From contig CAVAPE010000002.1 in assembly GCA_963590405.1 (NCBI GenBank), forward strand, positions 28,197 to 92,196: a stretch of DNA of 64,000 nucleotides, read 5' to 3'. Below the pieces are notes generated by a model, which searched no databases, was not told the origin of the DNA, and was given only the letters and a program-made list of their open reading frames with translations. Origin of the DNA: Limisoma sp963590405. Lineage in GTDB: Bacteria; Bacteroidota; Bacteroidia; Bacteroidales; Muribaculaceae. This document shows, in pieces, positions 57,560 to 64,000 of this stretch; position 1 is the stretch's first letter, and each line of letters begins with the position of its first letter. The position numbers were made by a program, and so were the translations under genes.

Positions 57560-58129
57560 ATGGCAACTAAAATTAGATTACAACGTCATGGCCGCAAGCG
57601 CTATGCGTTCTATCCGATTGTTATCGCTGATAGCAGGGCACCACGAGATGGTAAATTTATTGAAAGGATAGGTTCTTATAATCCGAACACTAATCCTGCT
57701 ACAATAAGTTTGAATTTCGAAAGAGCTTTGTATTGGGTTAGCGTAGGTGCACAACCTACCGACACTGTTCGTCGTCTTCTCTCTAACGAGGGTGTGCTTT
57801 TGAAGCATCACTTGGACGGTGGCGTAAAGAAGGGCGCATTCGACCAGAATGAGGCTGACCGCCGTTTCGAGGCTTGGAAGCAGAACAAAGAAGCTAAGGC
57901 TAACAGCAAGAAAGAGCAATTGGCTAACGACAAGAAGCAAGCAGACAGCAAGCGCTTGGAGGAAGAGAAAGCCAAGAACGCAGCTAAGGCTGAATTGGTA
58001 GCAAAGAAGAAAGCAGACATCGCTGCTGCTGAGGCTGCCAAGAAAGCAGAAGAGGCTGCTGCCGCAGCTGCAGAGGCAGAAAACGCTGATGCTCCTGCTG
58101 ATGCTCCAGAGGCTCCTGCTGCAGAGTAA
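57560..58129 (+). CDS. rpsP: 30S ribosomal protein S16 with long C-terminal extension
   Basis: 189 residues. The first 85 are the S16 core (ATKIRLQRHGRKRYAFYPIVIADSRAPRDGKFIERIGSYNP, ALYWVSVGAQPTDTVRRLLSNEGVLLKHH). The remaining 100 are an extension rich in Lys, Glu and Ala with strong coiled-coil character (EAKANSKKEQLANDKKQ) ending in an acidic Ala/Pro tail (ENADAPADAPEAPAAE). Typical S16 has 80-90 residues. Such extensions are common in Bacteroidota, so this is a lineage trait of unknown function. It is monocistronic; rimM and trmD, usual neighbours elsewhere, are absent. Confidence 0.96.
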   Translation: MATKIRLQRHGRKRYAFYPIVIADSRAPRDGKFIERIGSYNPNTNPATISLNFERALYWVSVGAQPTDTVRRLLSNEGVLLKHHLDGGVKKGAFDQNEADRRFEAWKQNKEAKANSKKEQLANDKKQADSKRLEEEKAKNAAKAELVAKKKADIAAAEAAKKAEEAAAAAAEAENADAPADAPEAPAAE

Positions 58130-58148
58130 GAGCATACGAATTTATAAA

Positions 58149-58190
58149 AATAGGCAAAAGTTGCATTCCGCGACTTTTGCCTATTTTTTT
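58149..58190 (+). terminator. Terminator of rpsP
   Basis: AATAGGCAAAAGT (58149-58161) pairs perfectly with ACTTTTGCCTATT (58173-58185), followed by TTTTT. Confidence 0.9.
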
Positions 58191-58225
58191 GTTGCTCCTT
58201 AACCTCGTACCGGGTGGGCAAACAG

Positions 58226-58259
58226 AAAGGGCTGCGCCGGCATTTCGGCGTAGCCCTTT
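58226..58259 (-). terminator. Terminator of mdh
   Basis: AAAGGGCTGCGCCG (58226-58239) pairs with CGGCGTAGCCCTTT (58246-58259) with one G-T pair. On the minus strand the tail is CTGTTTG. It lies 40 bases beyond the mdh stop, between it and rpsP. Confidence 0.75.
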
Positions 58260-58299
58260 ACTAATCTTAAATTTAAATCAATCAAACGAAAAGGTCAAA

Positions 58300-59304
58300 T
58301 TATTCGTCGATGTTTTGGTTGAGTTTGTGCCATTCTGCAACTGGAGGAAGCACGCCCATAGAGATTACTTCGTCGCGGAGTGCGCAGAGGTGCTTGTAGC
58401 TTTCGCGGAGAGCAGCCATCTCTTCTGGAGTGCCTACAGTTTCTTCGTAAGAGCAGCCCTTAGCAGTGATAGTAGCCTCTACAGCCATCATGATGTGGTC
58501 GAAGCCCTTGAACGATACGTAGCGACCAGCAGGCCAACGGAACTCTTCGCCACCCATTGCTGCACGAATCATTTCTACAGAAACGTAAGCAGGGCTCTGG
58601 AATGAAGAACGACCGCGGAGGTTGATGATGTTTGCGCCACCCTTAGTGACTTTCTCTTGGATTTCAGCCCACTTGTCAGCAGGAAGTTTCTCTGTGCCGA
58701 TGAGGTCGAGAAGTGGAGTGCCGCTAACCTTTGCAGTAGAAGCGAATACTGCCATTTGCTCGCCGTGACCACCGTAAGTGCGGCAACCAGTTACTTCGTA
58801 TTGAGGTACGTTGAAGTACTTAGCCAACTCGCTTTGCAAACGTGTGCTGTCGAGAGCGGCAAGAGTAGTTACCTGAGATGGTTTCAAGCCAGAGTAGAGG
58901 AGAGTGATCAAACCAGTGATGTCGGCTGGGTTGAAGATTACAACGACGTGCTTAACGTCTGGGCAATATGCTTTGAGGTTCTTACCGAACTCTTCTGCGA
59001 TGGCAGCGTTGCCTTTGAGGAGGTCTTCACGAGTCATGCCAGCCTTACGTGCTGCACCACCTGAAGAAATCACATACTTGGCGTCTGTCAAAGCCTCTTT
59101 GATGTCGGTTGTGAAAGTGATGTTGCCTCCGTCAAAACCGCAGTGGCGCATTTCTTCAGCCACGCCTTCCAATCCAGGTCCGTAAGGATCGTAAAGGCAA
59201 AGGTTTGGAGTTAAACCCATCATCATGGCAGTTTGTGCCATGTTTGAACCAATCATACCGGCAGCACCGACGATGGTCAACTTTTCATCTGTAAGAAACT
59301 TCAT
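58300..59304 (-). CDS. mdh: Malate dehydrogenase (NAD)
   Basis: 334 residues of the lactate/malate dehydrogenase superfamily. The Rossmann loop GAAGMIGSNMA (13-23) binds NAD. YVISSGGAARKAGMTREDLLKGNA is the substrate/coenzyme loop, with an Arg in the AARKAG segment. NPADITG and LDSTRLQSELAK follow. The catalytic His lies in GCRTYGGHGEQMAVF. It interconverts malate and oxaloacetate, in Bacteroidales mostly towards malate in the fumarate-succinate branch. The gene is monocistronic, with a long structured leader upstream and a terminator downstream. Confidence 0.93.
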   Translation of the reverse strand: MKFLTDEKLTIVGAAGMIGSNMAQTAMMMGLTPNLCLYDPYGPGLEGVAEEMRHCGFDGGNITFTTDIKEALTDAKYVISSGGAARKAGMTREDLLKGNAAIAEEFGKNLKAYCPDVKHVVVIFNPADITGLITLLYSGLKPSQVTTLAALDSTRLQSELAKYFNVPQYEVTGCRTYGGHGEQMAVFASTAKVSGTPLLDLIGTEKLPADKWAEIQEKVTKGGANIINLRGRSSFQSPAYVSVEMIRAAMGGEEFRWPAGRYVSFKGFDHIMMAVEATITAKGCSYEETVGTPEEMAALRESYKHLCALRDEVISMGVLPPVAEWHKLNQNIDE

Positions 59305-59439
59305 AGTTTTAATTTTTAAAAAGTCTGAAAAATAGTATTTTAAAAAATGTTTTTTCTTGTCTGTCCGAGCAACTTACCCCCTCGGGATTCCCGAAACGAA
59401 ACTCTTGGGCTTTCGGTTGCCTTTCGTTTTGCAAAGATA
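59305..59439 (-). promoter_or_regulatory. Long structured leader and -7 box upstream of mdh
   Basis: The -7 box TATCTTTG (minus strand, 59439-59432) lies about 130 bases before the mdh ATG. The leader between them can form AAACGAAA (59394-59401) with TTTCGTTT (59422-59429) and a second hairpin TCGGG/CCCGA (59382-59394) that partly competes with it. An AT-rich stretch leads to the start codon. It may be a regulatory leader; no known riboswitch is recognised. Confidence 0.4.
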
Positions 59440-59526
59440 ATTAAGTTTGGTCAATAGCGGTTTAAAATAATGATGAAACAATAGCCGAATTTTGTTAATT
59501 TATTAAAACAAAAAATGCTTCACTAT

Positions 59527-60966
59527 TTATAGCACCGGACTCATCAGGCGCGCACACGACTCTTTGAGTTTCTGCATGAACGGACGGCGGCGCCATGTGG
59601 CGGAAGTGATGCGGGTGGTTTGCGCAAGGTCGTCGAAAAACACCTTTTTCATCTTCCTGTTTATATCTTTGTTATAGATGAATGCGTTGCACTCAAAGTT
59701 GTATTCCATACTGCGGAAATCGAAGTTTGTAGATCCCGTAGTGAAAAGTTCGTCGTCGATGACGATAGTCTTGGAGTGTAGCATCCCTGGCTCGTAGTAG
59801 TACACTTTTATGCCAGCGCGCAGACAGTCGCTGATGTACGACCCCGACGCCCATTTGAGCATCCGCGAGTCGGGTTTGCGTGGTATCATTACGCGCACGT
59901 CAATCTTCGAAAGTGCCGCTGCCTGAAGGGCTTTGAGCAGACCTTCCGTAGGGAGAAAATAGGGCGTTTCGAGGTAGATGCACTTCTTGGCGTTGGAGAT
60001 GGCTTTGTTGAACATCAATGCAATGTTGTGCCATTGCCCTACGGGTCCGCTCGACAGAATCTGCACGCCTACATCGCCGTTGCGGCGGCTTTGGAACTCG
60101 CTGATGTCTTCGCCGTCGTCAAACTGCGGCAACTCCATAAACGCCCAGTCGGAGTGGAACGAGTGGAGCAGACCAAGCACCGACGGACCGATGATGCGCA
60201 AATGGGTGTCGCGCCAAATGCCGTCGGTGTCGCCGTAGACGTAGCGGTTGGCAATGTTCATGCCGCCGATGTAGCCTATGGTGTTGTCGATTACTGTGAT
60301 TTTGCGGTGGTTGCGCCAGTTCACTCTCGTGGCAAATTCCGGGAATGTGACCTTGAAGAATGGATGCACATCGATGCCAGCATCTGCCATCCTCTGAAAG
60401 AACTGCTTTTTCACGCCGAAGCATCCCACGTGGTCGTAGATGATTCTAACCTTTATGCCGTGCAACGCTTTGTCGATGAGTATGTCGCTGATTTCCTCGC
60501 CGAGTTGGTCGTCGTTGAAGATGTAGAACTGGATGTTGATCGATGATTTCGCCGCTTTCAGGTCTCGCTTGAAGGCTGCAAACAGCGATTCCCCGTCGAT
60601 GAAGCATTCCACATCGTTGCCAGGGAAGTAGGTGGCACCCGAAAGCGAGTGCCCCAAGCGGATTTGCTGCTTGCTCTCTTCCGAAATTGGGAGTTTGGCG
60701 ATGTCGGCTTGCTTGATGGGCTGCGAGTGGGCAAAACGTTTCTTCAACCTCTTTGAAATCAATGCTTTGTTCTTTATGCTTCTACCGAAAAACAGGTAGA
60801 GCACAAGTCCTGCCACGGGTAGGAAGAAAAGCACCGTAATCCATGCCAGTGAGCGCACAGGATTTCTGTTCTCCTTCAAAATAATGTAGATGATGGAGAT
60901 AATTGTGGCAAAATACACGGCCATAAACAGCCAGTAAAACCAATCTGTGAGCATTAGCGTTGGCAT
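59527..60966 (-). CDS. Cardiolipin synthase
   Basis: 479 residues with two N-terminal membrane helices (YWLFMAVYFATIISIIYIILK and SLAWITVLFFLPVAGLVLYLFFG) and two phospholipase D domains. The HKD motifs are NHRKITVIDNTIGYIGG and LHSKTIVIDDELFTTGSTNFD, both with H-x-K-x4-D intact. It condenses two phosphatidylglycerol molecules, or phosphatidylglycerol with another lipid, into cardiolipin at the inner membrane. Layout and length match ClsA-type enzymes. It is monocistronic and divergent from the small T9SS-domain protein. Confidence 0.94.
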   Translation of the reverse strand: MPTLMLTDWFYWLFMAVYFATIISIIYIILKENRNPVRSLAWITVLFFLPVAGLVLYLFFGRSIKNKALISKRLKKRFAHSQPIKQADIAKLPISEESKQQIRLGHSLSGATYFPGNDVECFIDGESLFAAFKRDLKAAKSSINIQFYIFNDDQLGEEISDILIDKALHGIKVRIIYDHVGCFGVKKQFFQRMADAGIDVHPFFKVTFPEFATRVNWRNHRKITVIDNTIGYIGGMNIANRYVYGDTDGIWRDTHLRIIGPSVLGLLHSFHSDWAFMELPQFDDGEDISEFQSRRNGDVGVQILSSGPVGQWHNIALMFNKAISNAKKCIYLETPYFLPTEGLLKALQAAALSKIDVRVMIPRKPDSRMLKWASGSYISDCLRAGIKVYYYEPGMLHSKTIVIDDELFTTGSTNFDFRSMEYNFECNAFIYNKDINRKMKKVFFDDLAQTTRITSATWRRRPFMQKLKESCARLMSPVL

Positions 60967-61066
60967 AGATGAAGATTTGTTATCGTAAAGTTACGACTTG
61001 TTTTCGTGAAAAGGAAATTTTAACGCAGAATTTTGCGTTAAGTCGATATTAATGTTCCGTAATGAT

Positions 61067-61097
61067 TTTGATTTCTTGAAAGCATTTTTTAATTTTG
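61067..61097 (+). promoter_or_regulatory. Bacteroidota promoter of the small T9SS-domain gene and pullulanase
   Basis: TTTG (61067-61070), 19 bases, then TAATTTTG (61090-61097): an exact consensus match. The small gene starts 58 bases downstream. Confidence 0.75.
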
Positions 61098-61154
61098 CAT
61101 AAGGCGAGTTGTGCGCTGGCGCTTGGCGGGCGGCAACTTGCTGAAACAAAAGAG

Positions 61155-61457
61155 ATGAATTACCCTATGAAGAAAGTTATTGCTATTTTGCTTTTGGCGT
61201 TGGCATTGCCGACAGTGTCGGCTTTCGCTGAGCAGCGCGCGGCGGTTGAGTATGTGGTCACATCTACAGCCGGCGGTAGGGGAGTGCTGACCATTGAAAA
61301 CAACACCGACACGCAGTGTCGGTTCACGGTTTATTCGATAACCGGACAGGTGGTGCGCACTCTCGTTGTTAAACCGGGAAGTGAAAAGGTGGAACTTGCC
61401 AAGGGGTTCTACATCGTGAAAAGTGACTACGGCAGTCAGAAAGTCGTGGTTCGATAA
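61155..61457 (+). CDS. Small exported protein consisting of a T9SS sorting-like domain
   Basis: 100 residues from the ATG at 61155; an in-frame ATG at 61167 (MKKVIAILLLALALPTVSAFA) is equally plausible. After the signal peptide the whole mature part of about 75 residues resembles a type A T9SS C-terminal sorting domain: LTIENNTDTQCRFTVYSITGQVVRTL, VKPGSEKVELAKGFYIVKS and SQKVVVR. No cargo domain precedes it. T9SS C-terminal domains normally end large secreted proteins and are cut off by the sortase PorU. A free-standing one might be a decoy, a structural factor or a remnant. The pullulanase gene follows 42 bases later, on the same strand. Confidence 0.65.
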   Translation: MNYPMKKVIAILLLALALPTVSAFAEQRAAVEYVVTSTAGGRGVLTIENNTDTQCRFTVYSITGQVVRTLVVKPGSEKVELAKGFYIVKSDYGSQKVVVR

Positions 61458-61499
61458 TTATTTGACTTTGAAAAACTTAAAATCCATTTATTTGTTGTT

Positions 61500-63524
61500 A
61501 TGACACCTCTTATCCGAAAAATCGTTACTGCCACGACTGTGGCTTCGGCGGCACTTTTGTGCCCAGGCATTGCTGCCCAAACTTTCCCACAGATTCCCGA
61601 CAGCCAACTGGATGCCTATCCAACATATTCAGGCGACGACCTTGAACTGAAGGTCGATGCCGCTGGTACTCACTTCACTCTTTGGTCGCCGGGAGCCGAC
61701 GCTGTGCGTCTGCATCTCTATACCGACGGACACAACGGCGCTGCCTACAAGACTGTCGACATGGTGAAAGAGCCGGCTACAGGCGTGTGGCGCTATACAG
61801 CAAAGGAGAAACTCTACGGCAAGTACTATACTTTCCAAATCAATATGGGCGGGCAATGGCTTAGGGAGACCCCAGGTGTTTGGGTTAAAGCCGTCGGCGT
61901 CAACGGCCGTCGCGCTGCGGTGATTGATATGAGTAAGACCAATCCCGAAGGCTGGAACACCGATACTTATGTGATTACCCCACATCAGACTGATGCTATT
62001 GTCTACGAGATGCACCATCGCGACTTCTCTGCCCACCGCAACTCAGGCATCGTGAACAAAGGCAAGTTCGTTGCAATGCTTGAGCCAGACACTCATTCCG
62101 CTAACGGCGAACTCACTGGTATTGCTCACCTCAAGGAATTGGGTGTTACGCATGTGCATATCCTTCCGTCGTACGACTACAACACTGTCGACGAGACTCA
62201 ACTCGCCGACCGTCAGTATAACTGGGGCTACGACCCATTCAACTATAATGTGCCAGAGGGTTCTTACTCTACCAACCCAGCCGACCCATATTGCCGCATC
62301 CGCGAGATGAAGGAAATGGTCCAGGCTTTGCATAACGCTGGCATCGGCGTGGTGATGGATGTGGTCTATAACCACACTGCTCTGACCGACGATTCCAACT
62401 TCTCACTCACAGCGCCGGGTTACTACTATCGCCACCGTCCAGACGGATCTTATAGTGATGCGTCGGGCTGCGGCAACGAAACGGCATCCGACCGCAAGCA
62501 GATGGGTGACTATATCGTAAATTCCGTGAAATATTGGACGCAGGAGTACCATATCGATGGCTTCCGCTTTGACCTTATGGCAATCCACGACACGGAAACG
62601 ATGAACCGCGTGGCATCGACCGTGCGCGCCATCAATCCTAATGCCGTTATCTATGGCGAAGGATGGACGGCTGGCGACAGCCCACTTCCTGTGGAACGCC
62701 GCGCACTGAAAGAAAATGTGTCGAAGATGCAGGGCATTGCGGTGTTTAGCGACGATATTCGCGACGCTGTGAAAGGTCATTATAGTAGGGTTGAAGACCG
62801 CGGCTTCGCTTCGGGTAAGGCTGGACAGGAAGAAACCGTGAAAATCGGCGTTGTCGCTTCTACGGCTCACCCGCAGGTGGACTATTCAAAGGGCAGCAAC
62901 TCGAAATTTGCCTATGCTAAGTCGCCTGAAATGATAATGAACTATGTGTCGTGCCACGACGATATGTGTCTCACCGACAAACTTCGCACATCGATGCCTG
63001 AGGAAAACGATTCAGTGCGTCAGCGCGTTGCACGCTTGGCTCAGACAATCGTGTTCACTTCGCAGGGCACTCCGTTTATGTTTGCCGGCGAGGAGATTTT
63101 CCGCGACAAGAAAGGTGTGCACAACTCGTTCTGCTCGCCAGACTCAATCAATGCAATCGATTGGAATCTCAAGCAGCAAAACCGCGAGCAGTTTGACTAC
63201 TACCGCAACCTCATTGCTCTCCGCAAGGCTCATCCTGCGTTCCGAATGACCAATGCTACTGACATAGCCCACAACATCGTGTTTGACAACCTTAAAGGTG
63301 ATTGCCTCGTTGGTTATACCATCAAGAACAATGCCAACGGTGACGAGTGGAAAGAAATCAAGGTGGTGTTCAACGGCAACGACAAGGATGTGACTGTCAA
63401 TGTGGCTAAAGGCAACTGGACTATTGTGGCTGCCGACGGCAAACTCGACAAAGACGGACTTGGCAAGGCAAAAGGCGGAAAGATGACAGTGGCATCGCGC
63501 TCTGCTTTGATTCTTGCAAGATAA
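61500..63524 (+). CDS. Exported type I pullulanase (GH13)
   Basis: 674 residues with a signal peptide (VTATTVASAALLCPGIAAQT). An N-terminal CBM48-like beta-sandwich (DAAGTHFTLWSPGADAVRLHLY) precedes the GH13 barrel. The type I pullulanase marker YNWGYDPFNYNVPEGSY is present. The catalytic residues are nucleophile D358 (FRFDLMAI), acid/base E387 (YGEGW) and stabiliser D487 (SCHDD). GVVMDVVYNHT is the conserved GH13 region I. It hydrolyses alpha-1,6 bonds of pullulan, starch or glycogen. SusC/SusD genes are absent, so it is not in a standard starch locus. No T9SS domain is attached. zapA follows 11 bases later. Confidence 0.95.
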   Translation: MTPLIRKIVTATTVASAALLCPGIAAQTFPQIPDSQLDAYPTYSGDDLELKVDAAGTHFTLWSPGADAVRLHLYTDGHNGAAYKTVDMVKEPATGVWRYTAKEKLYGKYYTFQINMGGQWLRETPGVWVKAVGVNGRRAAVIDMSKTNPEGWNTDTYVITPHQTDAIVYEMHHRDFSAHRNSGIVNKGKFVAMLEPDTHSANGELTGIAHLKELGVTHVHILPSYDYNTVDETQLADRQYNWGYDPFNYNVPEGSYSTNPADPYCRIREMKEMVQALHNAGIGVVMDVVYNHTALTDDSNFSLTAPGYYYRHRPDGSYSDASGCGNETASDRKQMGDYIVNSVKYWTQEYHIDGFRFDLMAIHDTETMNRVASTVRAINPNAVIYGEGWTAGDSPLPVERRALKENVSKMQGIAVFSDDIRDAVKGHYSRVEDRGFASGKAGQEETVKIGVVASTAHPQVDYSKGSNSKFAYAKSPEMIMNYVSCHDDMCLTDKLRTSMPEENDSVRQRVARLAQTIVFTSQGTPFMFAGEEIFRDKKGVHNSFCSPDSINAIDWNLKQQNREQFDYYRNLIALRKAHPAFRMTNATDIAHNIVFDNLKGDCLVGYTIKNNANGDEWKEIKVVFNGNDKDVTVNVAKGNWTIVAADGKLDKDGLGKAKGGKMTVASRSALILAR

Positions 63525-63535
63525 TTTGAAACTCT

Positions 63536-63838
63536 ATGAGCAACGACGATAAACTCCCGGTAACGCTCAATATAGCAGGCGAGCAACTAAAAACTGTAAT
63601 CAACCGCGCCGACGAAGAAAGCATTCGGCGGATTGAGAAAGAGGTCACTGCTCTTTTCGACCGCTGGCGCATAGCCTCGCCGATGCGGTCGAAGCAGCAA
63701 GTGCTTGCTATGGTGGCATTCCAGTATGCCAAACTCTACCACGACCAGTTGGAGACGGGGCAGGGCAGAGAAGCGTCGTTGCGCAGTTTTATAGAGCAGT
63801 TTGAGAAGAGGCTTGATAAGATTGTGCTGGACGTGTAG
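63536..63838 (+). CDS. zapA: Cell division protein ZapA
   Basis: 100 residues. An N-terminal beta/alpha part (KLPVTLNIAGEQLKTVINRADEESIRRIEKEVTALFDRWR) is followed by a long coiled-coil helix (QQVLAMVAFQYAKLYHDQLETGQGREASLRSFIEQFEKRLDKI). This is the ZapA pattern, a positive regulator that bundles FtsZ filaments at the division site. It lies 11 bases after the pullulanase stop. Confidence 0.85.
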   Translation: MSNDDKLPVTLNIAGEQLKTVINRADEESIRRIEKEVTALFDRWRIASPMRSKQQVLAMVAFQYAKLYHDQLETGQGREASLRSFIEQFEKRLDKIVLDV

Positions 63839-63901
63839 ATTATTTTGCTGAAAGCATGAAATTATTGGCTGAAAAATTTCATTAATTCAAAATTAATTTC
63901 T

Positions 63902-63909
63902 TACTTTTG
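63902..63909 (+). promoter_or_regulatory. -7 box before the last, truncated gene
   Basis: TACTTTTG matches TAnnTTTG. A near -33 box (TTTC, 63877-63880) lies 21 bases upstream. The start of the truncated gene is 17 bases downstream. Confidence 0.5.
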
Positions 63910-63926
63910 TAAAAATTTGGTTCAGA

Positions 63927-64000
63927 ATGGCTGAAAGTTTGTCGGAAATTTTTGAACGATTGCTTGCCAAACAGCAAATTCTTCTTGAACGCTATTATGT
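63927..64000 (+). CDS. Start of an unidentified gene (cut by the window edge)
   Basis: The ATG at 63927 opens a frame that stays open to the edge and encodes MAESLSEIFERLLAKQQILL and a few further residues, a helical start. A good -7 box lies 17 bases upstream. Too little is visible to name a family. Confidence 0.55.
   Translation, partial: MAESLSEIFERLLAKQQILLERYY

Overview
The window is 64 kb of chromosome from a member of the Bacteroidales (Bacteroidota). The evidence is the type IX secretion (T9SS) plug protein, T9SS-like C-terminal domains, Bacteroidota-type promoters (TTTG-N19-TAnnTTTG), a Porin_10-type putative porin, DUF6048/DUF6452 neighbours, many SSC-type lipoproteins and weak Shine-Dalgarno sites. 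A gut-associated family such as Muribaculaceae, Prevotellaceae or Bacteroidaceae fits, but the family cannot be fixed from the sequence alone. Apart from the secreted-protein loci, the gene content is ordinary core chromosome. I see no insertion sequence, prophage, CRISPR array or rRNA. No gene-free gap exceeds 300 bases.

Layout. 1-5.6 kb: a phosphate transporter (cut by the window edge) behind a sensor kinase/response regulator pair, then a frameshifted DUF5686 outer-membrane gene. 5.7-9.7 kb: CYTH protein, rlmN and a secreted endonuclease I. 9.8-17.6 kb, minus strand: YecH, an I9-like lipoprotein, a SIMPL protein, then a six-gene envelope operon (glycosyltransferase, DUF6452, DUF6048, porin, solute-binding protein, unknown). 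17.8-25.1 kb, plus strand: acyltransferase, UDP-glucose dehydrogenase, clostripain-like protease, tyrosine phosphatase, GH20 hexosaminidase and a FISUMP-type protein. 25-28.5 kb: thioredoxin, a possible small RNA, T9SS plug, uracil-DNA glycosylase and a GNAT toxin-like pair. 28.7-32.1 kb: tRNA-Arg(CCG), porin, ABC-F ATPase and a Dabb protein. 32.2-45.5 kb, minus strand: two unusual secreted proteins (SLH-like and BspA-like LRR), mtgA, ackA-pta, uvrA, MscS channel, lgt and a DMT transporter. 45.5-54.9 kb: queD-queE, then a sulfate activation cluster ending in a sulfotransferase, a secreted flavin-reductase-like protein and metG. 55-64 kb: a leukocidin-like lipoprotein, rpsP, mdh, cardiolipin synthase, a tiny T9SS-domain protein, a type I pullulanase, zapA and a truncated gene.

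The most interesting system is at 46.6-52.3 kb: SLC13 permease, APS kinase, both ATP sulfurylase subunits and a sulfotransferase in one direction, with no PAPS or sulfite reductase. This looks like a dedicated PAPS-making and sulfonating pathway and matches, as I remember it, the Bacteroides locus that sulfonates cholesterol and steroids. Secondary leads are a GNAT toxin with a 65-residue partner, a secreted protein with S-layer-homology-like repeats, a lipoprotein with a leukocidin-like pore-forming region, and a stand-alone I9-like lipoprotein.
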